From positions 4,017,001 to 4,081,000 of the forward strand of contig NZ_CP159837.1 of NCBI RefSeq assembly GCF_040564635.1: 64,000 nt of DNA. Reading direction: 5' to 3'. Shown one piece after another: positions 17,678 to 27,048 of this stretch. The notes under the pieces are model-generated. The model did no database searches, was not told where the DNA came from, and saw nothing but the letters and a program-made list of their open reading frames with translations. Made by a program: the position numbers and the translations under genes. This DNA comes from Planktothricoides raciborskii GIHE-MW2 (lineage in GTDB: Bacteria > Cyanobacteriota > Cyanobacteriia > Cyanobacteriales > Laspinemataceae). Position 1 is the stretch's first letter. The number at the start of each line of letters is the position of its first letter.

Positions 17678-18826
17678 ATGGCTGTTAACTTATTTGACGC
17701 CAACTTCTACCGCTCAGTTAACCCAGACTTGGCCGGTTTAAATGATGCTCAAGCCTACCAACATCTGATTAGTTTTGGCCTGAACGAAGGGCGGACATTT
17801 TCATTGTATGTAGACTTAAACACTTACCGAGTCAGCAACACCGACTTAGCTGCTGCCGGGTTAATCACCAATCAGCAACTCTACGACCATCTCTCAATTT
17901 CGGGGGCAGCAGAAGGACGGAATTTTTCCCCAGTATTTAATGCCAATGTCTATCGGGCATTGAATCCCGACTTGCAAGCGGCTGGTTTAAATAACGAGCA
18001 ATTGTTAGACCATTTTCGCGCTTTTGGCATCAACGAAGGTCGCCAAGCTTCTAACTCTTTTAGTGTCGGTTTCTACTTGGCAGCTAACCCTGACTTGCAA
18101 GCTGCTGGTTTCAACAATCAACAAGCATTGCAACATTATGTATTCTTGGGCATAGCTGAAGGACGCATTGCTGCACCGAGTGTAGGAAGTACATTATCAG
18201 CAGCACCGTCTTTTCTCTCTACCAATAGTGGGCAAGTTGGAACTATTGACCGATTAACAGGAGTATTTACAGAACTAGCAGTTGGTCCGTCTTTCACAGA
18301 TATAGCCCGGTCGAATGATGGTCAGCTTTTTGGCATAACATTCGACGAATTGTACAGTATTAACCCCAACACAGGCTTGTCTTCCAAGATTGGAAGCTTT
18401 GGAGTGAGCGGGGATTTTAACGCTTTAGGATTCTCTGGAGACAATCGATTGTTTGCAGCAGCTAGAGACCAGTCGAGCATATATACTATAGACCCTCTAA
18501 CTGGCACTGCATCTCCAGTGTCATCTATAGTTAACTTAGATTTTAAAAGTAGTGGCGACTTAGCCTTTGACTCGAACAGTAACCAGTTCTTCGCCGTATC
18601 AGAGGAGCTAGGAACTGAAGTTTTATTCTCGATCGGACTAGATGGAACGGCCACAAGGATCGGTGGCATTGGTTTTAGTGGAGTATTTGGCTTAGACTTT
18701 GATCATGGAACCCTTTTCGGATATACCCCGGATCAACAACAAATCGTCATTAATACAGTGACGGGAGCCGGCACTTTCAGCCAGGACGTTACTGGGGTTA
18801 ATGGGGTCATTTGGGGTGCTGCGTAA
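17678..18826 (+). CDS. Repeat-containing protein with four NPDL/EGR repeats and a propeller-like domain
   Basis: 382 residues. Residues 1-165 contain four repeats of about 40 residues with the pattern FDANFYRSVNPDL, an N-x2-QAYQH helix, then a glycine and EGR; such repeats occur in many cyanobacterial extracellular proteins. Residues 175-382 contain repeated strand segments (VGTIDRLTGVFTEL, LYSINPNTGLSSKIG, IYTIDPLTGTASPV) of a beta-propeller-like fold. There is no classical signal peptide; related proteins often use type I secretion, but no partner genes are here. The SD-like 'gagagga' precedes the ATG. Function unknown, probably surface or extracellular. Confidence 0.7.
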   Translation: MAVNLFDANFYRSVNPDLAGLNDAQAYQHLISFGLNEGRTFSLYVDLNTYRVSNTDLAAAGLITNQQLYDHLSISGAAEGRNFSPVFNANVYRALNPDLQAAGLNNEQLLDHFRAFGINEGRQASNSFSVGFYLAANPDLQAAGFNNQQALQHYVFLGIAEGRIAAPSVGSTLSAAPSFLSTNSGQVGTIDRLTGVFTELAVGPSFTDIARSNDGQLFGITFDELYSINPNTGLSSKIGSFGVSGDFNALGFSGDNRLFAAARDQSSIYTIDPLTGTASPVSSIVNLDFKSSGDLAFDSNSNQFFAVSEELGTEVLFSIGLDGTATRIGGIGFSGVFGLDFDHGTLFGYTPDQQQIVINTVTGAGTFSQDVTGVNGVIWGAA

Positions 18827-18841
18827 AACTTCAGTAGTAGT

Positions 18842-19180
18842 TGAGATATTTGGGTAGGGTGCGTTAGCGGGCGATAAAAATTAGCGAAAGTCAAGTGAAT
18901 TATATTCCCGCGTAACGCACCGATTATTATGGTGAAAATGGTGCGTCTAGGCGGACATATAAATTAACCGTGGGAAATCAAAGATTATCTCCGCCTAACA
19001 CACCCTACCAAACTAGAGAATGTCCCTCATTCCTCTGTGTATCTCTGTGTCTCTGTGGTGAAATAATAGTAACGCACCGATTATTATAGTTAAAATTGTG
19101 CGTCTAGGCGGACATATAAATTAACCGTGGAGAATCAAAGATTATCGCCGCCTAACACACCCTACCAAAATTCGCCCAAA
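18842..19180. repeat. Dispersed repeat modules ('gcgtaacgcaccgattatt', 'gcgtctaggcggac..ccgcctaacacaccctacc')
   Basis: A composite of three modules: 'gggtgcgttagcgggcgataaaa..cgcgtaacgcacc', 'ggtgcgtctaggcggacatataaattaaccgtgg..gccgcctaacacaccctacc' and 'actagagaatgtccctcattcc..ctctgtggtgaaat'. The modules recur at 19781-20035 and 20336-20470 in different orders. A further inverted repeat (gcggatgcttcgccc type) is near 19195-19265. No gene is seen. Confidence 0.85.
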
Positions 19181-19293
19181 AAATAACCCATGTAGGGGCA
19201 AAGCATCCGCGCCAAAATCTTGAAAATCCACTAAAATTTATCTACGCGGATGCTTCGCCCATTGCCAATTTTACAAAATTAGGCGCAATTCCT

Positions 19294-19773
19294 ATGAATA
19301 AAAAAAAAGTCTTTACCCAATTGCCAGCGGTTTTTATTTTAACCCTTGGTTCGCTAATTCTCAGCCCAACAATCGCGAACTCTCAACCCCAAGAAACCAT
19401 CGATCGCTGGGCGGATAATTTTTTCTACAGTGTTAATCCTCAACTATCTCGACGAAAAATTCGGGCTGATGAAACCCTATATATCCGAGAATGGAATGCC
19501 ATTGCTAGAGTGGTTCCAGATATTTTAGTTTATGAGAATAGTACCTGTGGCGGAGACAAGCCAACTTTTGAGTGGCTGCTAGAAAATTATGATGGTCAAT
19601 CGCGCAATGGACTGAACTTAGTCAGCGAGGATCTTAACAAAATTGCCGATGCCATATTTTATGTGCGTAATCCTGAATTGGGAGGTCGCAGAATTCAATC
19701 AGGAGAAACAGGGTTAGCCAATGAATGGATGAGAATTAGAACCGCAGTAAGTCGGTTACATCCTTGTGATTAA
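19294..19773 (+). CDS. Secreted protein with an internal duplication, unknown function
   Basis: 159 residues. A clear signal peptide: KKK, then a hydrophobic stretch to about residue 27 and cleavage after ANS. The mature part holds two copies of a roughly 40-residue repeat: IDRWADNFFYSVNPQLSRRK then EWNAI, and LNKIADAIFYVRNPELGGRR then EWMRI. Two cysteines (one in TCGGD, one at the end) may form a disulfide. The NP-x-L motif recalls the neighbour at 17678, though the repeat differs. Periplasmic or extracellular role inferred. No family name recalled. Confidence 0.7.
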   Translation: MNKKKVFTQLPAVFILTLGSLILSPTIANSQPQETIDRWADNFFYSVNPQLSRRKIRADETLYIREWNAIARVVPDILVYENSTCGGDKPTFEWLLENYDGQSRNGLNLVSEDLNKIADAIFYVRNPELGGRRIQSGETGLANEWMRIRTAVSRLHPCD

Positions 19774-19780
19774 TCAGCTT

Positions 19781-20035
19781 TTGTTGGGTGCGTTAGCGGG
19801 TGATAAAACCTAGGGAAAATCCAGTAAATTATATTCCCGCGTAACGCACCGATTTTTATAGTTAAAATTGTGCTTTACTGCGGACAAATCAATTAAATTT
19901 GATCTTTTCTTTGTGTATCTCTGTGTTTCTGTGGTAAAATAAATCTTCAGTTAAAATGGTGCGTCTAGGCGGACAGATAAATTAACCCTGGGGAATCAAA
20001 GATTATCGCCGCCTAACACACCCTACCTTAAATCT
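19781..20035. repeat. Second composite copy of the dispersed repeat modules
   Basis: Repeats the modules of 18842-19180 in nearly the same order, between the secreted-protein gene and the small antitoxin-like gene. Part of the sequence is 80-90% alike by eye. No coding capacity seen. Confidence 0.8.
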
Positions 20036-20094
20036 ATTATGCCTGAGAATTGCTATAATAAAATCACCCAACAGCAATTGAGGGGAAAATTACC

Positions 20095-20385
20095 ATGATG
20101 TCACCCAAATTACTAGAAATCGATCGCACCATTAGAAATTTGTCTTTGGCAGAACAACAGTGGCTTTTGGATCGGTTAACCAAGCAAGTACAAGAACGCA
20201 CCCAAAGCAGGGGCAAATTTTCCGATTTGGAAGCCATTAAGCAACAACTAGAAGATATGGCTAACGATCCAGATATCCAAAGAGAAATTGCCGAGATAAA
20301 TCAAGAATTTGCGATCGCTGAAATGGATGGACTAGAGAATGTCCCTCATTCCTCTGTGTATCTCTGTGTCTCTGTGGTGAAATAA
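20095..20385 (+). CDS. Antitoxin-like small protein with repeat-derived C terminus
   Basis: 96 residues. The first 79 (LLEIDRTIRNLSLAEQQWLL, later DPDIQREIAEINQEF) resemble the small acidic helical proteins that often precede MazF/PemK-type toxins in cyanobacteria. Just after AEMDGL the DNA becomes the dispersed repeat 'actagagaatgtccctcattcc', also at 19012-19070. The last 17 residues (ENVPHSSVYLCVSVVK) and the stop codon are thus supplied by the repeat. No toxin gene follows; the next gene is asnS on the other strand. Probably an orphan, cut by the repeat insertion. Confidence 0.6.
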   Translation: MMSPKLLEIDRTIRNLSLAEQQWLLDRLTKQVQERTQSRGKFSDLEAIKQQLEDMANDPDIQREIAEINQEFAIAEMDGLENVPHSSVYLCVSVVK

Positions 20386-20394
20386 ATCTTCAGT

Positions 20395-20470
20395 TAAAAT
20401 GGTGCGTCTAGGCGGACAGATAAATTAACTCTGGGGAATCAAAGATTATCGCCGCCTAACGCACCCTACA
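20395..20470. repeat. Copy of 'gcgtctaggcggac..cctaacgcaccctac' module
   Basis: Continuation of the repeat at 20336, matching 19955-20030 closely. It fills the space between the antitoxin-like gene and the 3' end of asnS. Confidence 0.8.
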
Positions 20471-20480
20471 ACCTACACCG

Positions 20481-21869
20481 TTAAAAATCAATGGTCATCG
20501 GCGCACGGGGGAAAGGAATTACATCCCGAATATTTTGCATCCCGGTCATAAATTGCACCAAGCGCTCAAATCCTAAACCAAAACCAGCGTGTTCTACAGT
20601 TCCATAACGGCGTAAATCTAAATACCACCAATAGTCATCTAATGCTAGTCCTTGCTTTTGAATCCGGGACTCTAAAACATCCAGCCGTTCTTCTCTTTGG
20701 GAACCGCCGATAATTTCGCCAATTTTCGGGGCTAAAATATCCATCGCCGCTACGGTTTTATTGTCATCATTTAACCGCATATAAAACGCTTTGATTCCTA
20801 CGGGATAATCTGTGACTATCACCGGCTTTTTAAACAGTTCTTCCGCTAAATAGCGCTCGTGTTCCGATTGTAAATCTAAACCCCATTTTACCGGAAATTC
20901 AAAAGTTTTCGAGGCTTTTTCTAGGAGAGAAACTGCTTCGGTGTAGGTAATCCGTTCAAATTGGTTATTGATAATATTATCAGCGGTGGCTAATACGGTA
21001 TTATCAATGCGTTGATTGAAAAATTCCAGATCGTCCGGGCAAGTTTCTAGGACGAATTTGAAAATATATTTTAAGAACGCTTCGGCTAAATCCATGTCCC
21101 CTTTCAGGTTACAAAAAGCCATTTCCGGTTCCACCATCCAAAATTCCGCTAGGTGGCGAGAAGTGTTGGAATTTTCCGCCCGAAAAGTTGGCCCAAAGGT
21201 GTAGACATTGCTAAAAGCCATCGCCATGACTTCCGCTTCTAACTGTCCGCTGACCGTGAGAAATGCCGGTTTGCCAAAGAAGTCTTGACTATAGTCAATG
21301 TCTTGGGATTTGGTGCGCGGGGGTTCTTTGAGGTTAAAGTTGGTCACGGCAAACATTTCCCCCGCCCCTTCGCAGTCACTTGCGGTGAGGATGGGAGTAT
21401 GAACCCAAAGAAAACCCCGTTCTTGGAAGAATTGATGAATGGCGTTAGCGGCAGCGTTGCGGACTCGGAACACGGCCCCAAAGGTGTTGGTGCGCGATCG
21501 CAGATGGCTAATCGTCCGCAAGAACTCAAAAGAGTGCCGTTTCTTTTGCAAGGGATAAGTTTCTGGATCCGACTCTCCCAACAGTTCACAAGTTGACGCT
21601 TTCAGTTCAATGCGCTGTCCTTTTGCGGGGGATGCCACTAATACCCCGGTTAATTCTACCGAAGCCCCAGTATTTAAGCCCTTGACTACTTCCTGGTAGT
21701 TGGACATCTCAGGACTGAGGACAACTTGCAAATTGCCCATAGAGGAACCGTCGTTAATCTCTAAAAAGGCAAAATCTTTTAATTCTCGTTTGGTGCGAAC
21801 CCACCCTTGAACTGTCAAAGCGTCATCAGGTTCGCCACTGCGTAAAATTTCAGCAATCCGTTTAGTCAT
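20481..21869 (-). CDS. asnS: Asparaginyl-tRNA synthetase
   Basis: 462 residues from the ATG at 21869 ([15 protein letters not shown]), normal for AsnS; the frame runs on upstream to 21980 without family character. An N-terminal OB fold binds the anticodon ([20 protein letters not shown], then [19 protein letters not shown]). The class II core shows motif 1 ([15 protein letters not shown]), motif 2 ([20 protein letters not shown]) and motif 3 ([15 protein letters not shown]). The [11 protein letters not shown] and [13 protein letters not shown]-type segments fit AsnRS rather than AspRS. Charges tRNA-Asn with asparagine. Confidence 0.96.
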   Translation of the reverse strand: MTKRIAEILRSGEPDDALTVQGWVRTKRELKDFAFLEINDGSSMGNLQVVLSPEMSNYQEVVKGLNTGASVELTGVLVASPAKGQRIELKASTCELLGESDPETYPLQKKRHSFEFLRTISHLRSRTNTFGAVFRVRNAAANAIHQFFQERGFLWVHTPILTASDCEGAGEMFAVTNFNLKEPPRTKSQDIDYSQDFFGKPAFLTVSGQLEAEVMAMAFSNVYTFGPTFRAENSNTSRHLAEFWMVEPEMAFCNLKGDMDLAEAFLKYIFKFVLETCPDDLEFFNQRIDNTVLATADNIINNQFERITYTEAVSLLEKASKTFEFPVKWGLDLQSEHERYLAEELFKKPVIVTDYPVGIKAFYMRLNDDNKTVAAMDILAPKIGEIIGGSQREERLDVLESRIQKQGLALDDYWWYLDLRRYGTVEHAGFGLGFERLVQFMTGMQNIRDVIPFPRAPMTIDF

Positions 21870-21910
21870 TTTTTTTCGCGGTATTTGAGAGGTTATCAAT
21901 AAAAATCCGG

Positions 21911-22324
21911 TCAACCAGCACAAGATTTTAAGATCCAGCCTATAATAAGGCCCAACCCGCCAAACCGGATCGCTTGCCAAAAAGGTTCTTTTAAACTGGA
22001 TAAGCTAAAAAGTTGACTTTCTAAATTGAGTTCAATGGTGTCAAGTTGTTCCTGGATATGTCGCAGTTCGTCGCGGAGGGGTTGACGACGCGATCGCTCA
22101 TAACTGGGAGTACGGCGTAATTCTTTTTTTAACTCTGCGGCACGTTCCCTGAGTTGCGCTTGCAGGGCTTGATTTTGCTCGATTTCGCTGTAGCGTTGCT
22201 TTAAATCACTGAGAGATTTTTCGACTTCTTGCAAGGCTGTGGCAAAATCCAAGTCATCATCAGACTGTTGATTGCTTTCTGGGGTGGGGGTGGGTTCGTT
22301 GGGGTTGGGAGTAGGCGATGTCAT
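21911..22324 (-). CDS. Coiled-coil protein with C-terminal membrane anchor
   Basis: 137 residues. A Pro/Thr-rich acidic N terminus, then a long coiled coil (about 28-105: [20 protein letters not shown] and more) with basic RR patches, and a C-terminal hydrophobic segment (about 118-133, [15 protein letters not shown]). The likely topology is a cytoplasmic coil anchored in a membrane. It precedes asnS on the same strand by about 40 bases and may be co-transcribed. No family recognised with confidence. Confidence 0.65.
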   Translation of the reverse strand: MTSPTPNPNEPTPTPESNQQSDDDLDFATALQEVEKSLSDLKQRYSEIEQNQALQAQLRERAAELKKELRRTPSYERSRRQPLRDELRHIQEQLDTIELNLESQLFSLSSLKEPFWQAIRFGGLGLIIGWILKSCAG

Positions 22325-22385
22325 CCGAAAACCTAAAATATCTGTAGAGTGAAAATATTGCTGTATTAACTGCTGGATTTATTTT

Positions 22386-22709
22386 ATGGCCACAATGCCC
22401 AACAATCCCTTATTTGCCATTTCTGCGAATTTACAAAGTCCCACCTCTGCCAAATTGCAGGATGTCAGTACCTTAGAATTGGCTCAAGCTTTGGCGGAAC
22501 GCTTGAGTATTACCGATCTGAATTGGCATAAAAGCAAATCTAACCGCAATGCCCGATCGCTGGAACAAACTGCGGTTGCTCTAGTCTTTTTGTTAAAAAA
22601 TAATCCCGAAGAAGCCCTGGCGCATTTACAACAAGCAACAGGGTGGTTAGATCGGTCAATTTCGGCGCCCCCTTGTCCCACTCATGGCGATCGCCGTCAG
22701 TCCAAATGA
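22386..22709 (+). CDS. Small conserved cyanobacterial protein (DUF6439-like)
   Basis: 107 residues, helical: LAQALAERLSITDLNWHKSK, LEQTAVALVFLLKNNPEEAL, HLQQATGWLDRSIS. I associate this pattern with DUF6439 proteins of cyanobacteria but cannot verify. Divergent from the coiled-coil gene, sharing a 60-base promoter region. The tail after SISAPPCP is less conserved in character and contains a HIP1-derived codon run. Function unknown. Confidence 0.6.
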   Translation: MATMPNNPLFAISANLQSPTSAKLQDVSTLELAQALAERLSITDLNWHKSKSNRNARSLEQTAVALVFLLKNNPEEALAHLQQATGWLDRSISAPPCPTHGDRRQSK

Positions 22710-22923
22710 GTCAATAGAAACCAACTTTTATTAATTTAAAAGATGATTCCTTGGTTGACTGATGAAGATTAGATAATTAACCACTATTATGTAAGCATTC
22801 AGTGGGTAGCCAAAGGGCGATCGGCAAGGCGGAAAACCTATTAATCGCTGAAAAATTAGCGCTGCTCTCTGAACGCTTACCGCCATCATCAATAATTCAC
22901 GGTTTACCGTGAGGGAGCAAAGC

Positions 22924-23376
22924 TTAACGCAATATTGGGCTACGAGAATAGTGATTCACAACCTTACATAGACTTAATTCTCTCAGGTTATTATTCCAAT
23001 GAACTTTATCGAAAATCTGGTGTAAAATAAACAATCCTCTGCCGCATTCCTCTTCCTCGTGCGGGAATTCTTCATTAGTTTCATTGGCATAAGCCGAATT
23101 GGGGCAATAAAAACCATTTCCTTGATCGGAAATGATCCACCAATACTCATCACGAACTACCGAAAACCGAATTTCAACTGTTTTACTTGGGTCTAGGTTA
23201 TTGCCATGTTTAGCTGCATTCACTAAAGCTTCTTGTAGTCCCAGTCTAATTTCTGCTTGCCATTGACTGGGAATTTCTGCCAATAGCAAATCTAAAATTG
23301 GACAGAGATATAGCGTGGAGGCAAAGCTAATTTTGTTCCAGCTACGTCCTTTGATCCGAGGTGATATAGCAATCAC
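22924..23376 (-). CDS. Anti-sigma-factor-like serine/threonine kinase (HATPase_c, RsbW type)
   Basis: 150 residues. The GHKL ATPase boxes are in order: N box LGLQEALVNAAKHGN, G1 ISDQGNGFY, G2 ECGRGLFILHQIFDKV. It lacks a histidine-kinase dimerisation domain, so it is of the RsbW/SpoIIAB type, which bind and inactivate sigma factors or phosphorylate anti-anti-sigma proteins. No partner gene is adjacent. The upstream side carries no SD-like site that decides between starts; MIAISPRIKGRSWNKI is the longest. Confidence 0.88.
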   Translation of the reverse strand: MIAISPRIKGRSWNKISFASTLYLCPILDLLLAEIPSQWQAEIRLGLQEALVNAAKHGNNLDPSKTVEIRFSVVRDEYWWIISDQGNGFYCPNSAYANETNEEFPHEEEECGRGLFILHQIFDKVHWNNNLRELSLCKVVNHYSRSPILR

Positions 23377-24356
23377 AGAAAAACCCCGCAGTTTTGATTA
23401 ATAAATGAACATGGTTTGTCTAGGTGTCATCCTAAATATCCTTGAGGAGTTGCTAATTGCCTAAATGCTAATCAGCGCTAATCACCGAGTTACTTTGTTA
23501 CTTTCGCAGCCATGTCAGAATCATAGACAAAAATCGTCAATGATGCTTGAATGTATCGAAAGATACTTATGAAAGATACTGATGATTGCATATGATGGCA
23601 ACTCACCAAAAAAGGGATATTTGTGTCACCCCGATCGCGAATTGTTGTGGATTCCGGCAACAAAGCGATCGCATCCAAAAAGGTAAGTTGCTCCCCAAGG
23701 TGGATCATTGAGTTTCAGATAGATATAGGGTCAAACCCGCACAATCTGTGACTCGTTAAGCAGGATCCAGTTAACCGATTAAATATTAATTATTGATCAG
23801 TGCGTGTGCGGCATTGACAGCCGATGGATCGGCATTTGTTTGTCATCAAACTTGCCAGCCTTTTTTGGCGGCAGGTCACGGAATTTGTAGTTGCCAAATC
23901 ATCCAAATCATACTGCTCGTGACCCAAGGTTCTCACTAAGTATATTTTTATTTTATCTCAAGAATCAGCAAAACACCAGAGGTTTAGTCAGATTCAAATA
24001 ATTCCCAGGGAATCATTGCATCTTGAATTCCACACATTTGATTCCGTATTTAGGCATTCATAGTTATAATAGCCTATTTGTCGATGGACTGGATCGTGCG
24101 AGTTTTTACGGAATCAGGCCATCCAGAAAACCGGAAATAGCTTAGGGCGATCGATGTTATCCCAGGAGTTCACCCCCTTATCTGGACTATCTTCTCGGTA
24201 ATTACACAGAATCAGATCCATCAACGACCCCCCAGCCAAATCCGGCAAAATAGAGTGATTTCCATCCCATGCTTAACCTGGGTCTAAATAGGAAAAAAGT
24301 TAAATTTTTATTAAAATTTTTTATTGAATAATCACTCATTCTTTGGATTTACAAAT
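23377..24356. other. Long intergenic stretch without a convincing gene
   Basis: About 980 bases. I see only short open frames, such as a 72-codon minus-strand frame (23490-23708) without recognisable motifs. A mild palindrome (tgacagccgatggatcggc) near 23815 and HIP1-like sites are present. It may hold degraded sequence. Confidence 0.5.
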
Positions 24357-24615
24357 CTATCCGATGTAGGGTGTGGGGAGCTTCTGGTGCGGGGGTGCCC
24401 GCCGTCGGCAGAGGAGCAGAGGAGCAGAGGAGCAGAGGGGAGAGTGAATAGTGAATAGTGAATAGTGAATAGTGAATAGTGATATTTTTTTTGTACGGGC
24501 GAATGGCCATTCGCCCCTACGACTGTTCACTTGTACGGGCGAATGGCCATTCGCCCCTACGACTTTTAACTGCACCCCCGCTCCCCCGCTCCTCTGCTTC
24601 CCCGCTTCCCCACAC
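24357..24615. repeat. Low-complexity and palindromic repeats before the hydrolase gene
   Basis: Contains 'gaggagcaga' direct repeats, five copies of 'gtgaatagtgaata', and two copies of the 'cgggcgaatggccattcgcccctacgac' palindrome (about 24497-24562), then a C-rich run mirroring the first. The same palindrome occurs at about 17064-17090. No gene. Confidence 0.85.
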
Positions 24616-24659
24616 CTTAAGATACAATTATTCACAAAACTTATTAATTCTTAATCATC

Positions 24660-25586
24660 ATGGCGGATAGTGCAGTCCTGGCTTCAGCAGAAATTTGCGG
24701 TGATTACTGGCAATGGCGCGAACAGTCGATTTATTATGTTCGGGCCGGAAACCGACATTCGGGGCGCCCACCGTTGTTATTAGTACATGGTTTTGGGGCT
24801 TCCACCGACCATTGGCGGAAAAATATTCAGGAATTACAACAAGATTTTGAAGTATGGGCGATCGACCTGATTGGTTTTGGCCGTTCGGCGAAACCGAAAT
24901 GGGTCTACGGGGGGGAACTTTGGCGCGATCAACTGCATGATTTCATCCAAGCACAAATTGGGTCGCCCGTGGTGTTAGCCGGTAACTCCCTGGGGGGTTA
25001 TGCTTCCTTATGTTTGGCAGCCCAGCGCCCTGAGTCTGCCGCTGGGGTGATTTTACTTAATAGTGCGGGGCCTTTTAGCGAGACATCAACGGACACATCA
25101 TCGGACACACCATCGGCGCCCAAACCATCACCCGTTCGGCAAGGGATGAATCAACTGATCCGAGGAGTTTTTCGCCAAGAGTGGGTCAGCTTTTTGATTT
25201 TCCAATGGACCAGACGGCGATCGGTGATTCGGAAAACCCTGGAAAAAGTCTATCTGGATACCACTGCGGTGACGGATCGACTGGTGGAAGAAATTTATCG
25301 TCCTTCCTGCGATCCGGGGGCGGCGGGGGTTTTTGCTTCGGTGTTCAAGTCTCCTTCTGGGGAAAAAGTAGACCAGCTACTCCAAGAGTTGAACTGTCCC
25401 CTGTTGACTCTGTGGGGGGAAGGCGATCCCTGGATGAATGTGCGCGATCGCAGTCAAAAGTTTCGTCAATATTATCCCCAACTCACCGAATACTTCCTCA
25501 AAGCCGGTCATTGCCCCCATGATGAAATTCCCCAACAGGTCAACGAATTAATCAAAACGTGGGTTTTCTCCAATTGTTTAATGTAG
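24660..25586 (+). CDS. Alpha/beta-fold hydrolase
   Basis: 308 residues. The order of elements is typical: oxyanion strand LLLVHGFGASTDHWR (about 39-53), AIDLIGFGRSAKP, the nucleophile elbow GNSLGG, acid in GEGDPWM and histidine in AGHCPHDE near the end. Similar cyanobacterial proteins are annotated as alpha/beta hydrolases acting on esters, and some plant relatives act on chlorophyll derivatives (inference, not proven here). A Ser/Thr/Pro-rich insert (TSTDTSSDTPSAPKP) lies in the cap region. Convergent with the ferredoxin-like gene, with a hairpin-forming repeat between them. Confidence 0.9.
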   Translation: MADSAVLASAEICGDYWQWREQSIYYVRAGNRHSGRPPLLLVHGFGASTDHWRKNIQELQQDFEVWAIDLIGFGRSAKPKWVYGGELWRDQLHDFIQAQIGSPVVLAGNSLGGYASLCLAAQRPESAAGVILLNSAGPFSETSTDTSSDTPSAPKPSPVRQGMNQLIRGVFRQEWVSFLIFQWTRRRSVIRKTLEKVYLDTTAVTDRLVEEIYRPSCDPGAAGVFASVFKSPSGEKVDQLLQELNCPLLTLWGEGDPWMNVRDRSQKFRQYYPQLTEYFLKAGHCPHDEIPQQVNELIKTWVFSNCLM

Positions 25587-25647
25587 GGTGGGCAAAATCT
25601 TGCCTACCCTACCACTAAGGTGGGCAATTTTGCCCACCCTACCATTT
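25584..25647. repeat. Inverted repeat between convergent genes
   Basis: 'gtagggtgggcaaaat' and 'attttgcccaccctac' are inverted, with a smaller 'gcctaccctaccactaaggtgggc' unit inside. It may end transcription from both sides; there is no strong U tract. Confidence 0.6.
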
Positions 25648-26029
25648 AATAAAATCGGGGATGAATCCTGGGGTGGAGTAACCGATCCACAGGTTTACCC
25701 TCTTGAAGATGTTGTTCGATAATCTCCGGCACATCGGTGGGTTTAACCCGGCAATACCAAACATCATCGGGGTTTACCTTCACCGTTGGGCCGGAACTGC
25801 ACTGACCGAGACAACCACAGCCACTCACCGTGAACTCCGGCAATCTAAGTTGCTGAAACATCGCCAGCACCTCTGCGGATCCGTTGCGCTGACAAGATTG
25901 ATACTGGCAAATGGAAACACACTTATATGTTGTCTGTGCTATTGACGGTGCCGTTGACGGTGCCATTGACTCTACCATTGACGGTGCCATTGACGGTGGC
26001 GTTGCTTGTGGATCATTTATGGGTGTCAT
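25646..26029 (-). CDS. Thioredoxin-like 2Fe-2S ferredoxin domain protein
   Basis: 127 residues. Core from about 34: YKCVSICQYQSCQRNG, then TVSGCGCLGQCSSGPTVKV, giving the four-cysteine set of the thioredoxin-like 2Fe-2S family (NuoE/HoxE-like and stand-alone shethna-type proteins). The N-terminal 30 residues are a low-complexity repeat (SMAPSMVESMAPSTAPS) from tandem 12-18-base repeats, probably variable. An electron carrier role is inferred. No hydrogenase or complex I genes adjoin it. Alternative starts inside the repeat, before TTYKCV, are possible. Confidence 0.85.
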   Translation of the reverse strand: MTPINDPQATPPSMAPSMVESMAPSTAPSIAQTTYKCVSICQYQSCQRNGSAEVLAMFQQLRLPEFTVSGCGCLGQCSSGPTVKVNPDDVWYCRVKPTDVPEIIEQHLQEGKPVDRLLHPRIHPRFY

Positions 26030-26521
26030 CGCTCAAATCTCTACATAAATCTTTACAAAAGATCATAACAAGGTCAACGATAGTTTGCCGATCGCCTTTC
26101 CTTTGAAGTAATAGTTTAAATTTCCAGAAAAGATCGACTTTTGTGCGGATATCTGCGAAAATTTTTCTAGCACAGTCAAACGTTCCAGTAATCTAACCTG
26201 ATTGATTAGGATCTGGATCCGAAGTCATTCAAACGCCTGGGTTAGAGAAAATATCACCTAGGCTAAAAATTAGCTAGACTCTAGTCTCGTTTATTGGGTT
26301 CGGTTCAGCAAAATAACAGATCCATCATCTTAGATAAAATTGGGGCAACCCATCATCTAATCTGGTAATAAGCTGGTAAAAAGAAATGCTTGTTTAGCTT
26401 CTTGTTTAGCTTACTTAGCAGATAGCCTAGATGTCTTGATGCGGATAAGAAATATTCTAACCAAGATTCTAAGCAAGCAGATTTCGATGGCTGAAAATTA
26501 GTTATAAATGTAATCAGAAGT
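26030..26521. other. Intergenic stretch without a gene
   Basis: Nearly 500 bases between divergent genes. No frame with motifs was found. It holds AT-rich segments and gatccga-type short repeats. It presumably contains both promoters. Confidence 0.5.
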
Positions 26522-26986
26522 ATGTCAAAAACAGTTGGTGAAGTAATGACCCGCGATCCGATCTTAGTGCAGCCTCAAACTTCTTTAGAAGAGGCGATTA
26601 AGATTTTAGCGGAAAAACGAATTGGCGGTTTGCCCGTAGTTGATGAGTCAGGAAAACTGCTGGGAATCATCTCAGAAGGTGACTTGATGTGGAAAGAAAC
26701 GGAGGTAAAACCGCCAGCTTATATTATGTTACTGGATAGCGTGATTTATTTGGAAAATCCAGGGCGTTATCAGCGAGAACTCCATAAGGCATTGGGCCAA
26801 ACTGTAGGCGAAGTGATGAGCGATCATGTTTTGACGATTAAACCAGGAAAATCTGTTAAAGATGCCGCCAGGTTGCTGAATGAAAAGCGGATCGATCGCC
26901 TGCCGGTAATTGATGATAATGGCCATGTTGTAGGAATTATTACTCGTGGAGATATTGTCAGATTTATGGCTTCCGGTGAAGATTAG
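26522..26986 (+). CDS. Two-CBS-domain protein
   Basis: 154 residues made almost only of two CBS domains: the first from VGEVMTRDPILVQPQTSLEE through GGLPVVDESGKLLGIISEGDL, the second from VGEVMSDHVLTIKPGKSVKD through RLPVIDDNGHVVGIITRGDI. Such pairs bind adenine nucleotides and regulate partners. The segment between (about 60-92) contains a hydrophobic stretch (PAYIMLLDSVIYL) usual for this subfamily. The gene stands alone. Partner unknown. Confidence 0.92.
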   Translation: MSKTVGEVMTRDPILVQPQTSLEEAIKILAEKRIGGLPVVDESGKLLGIISEGDLMWKETEVKPPAYIMLLDSVIYLENPGRYQRELHKALGQTVGEVMSDHVLTIKPGKSVKDAARLLNEKRIDRLPVIDDNGHVVGIITRGDIVRFMASGED

Positions 26987-27048
26987 TTGATTGTATACTT
27001 GTAAGAATCTCTAGCGAATAATAATCGAGCATTTATTAAATTACGAAC

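Noticed and set aside
23490-23708. 72-codon minus-strand frame
   Set aside because: No motif, no SD and no coding character beyond chance; not listed as a gene.
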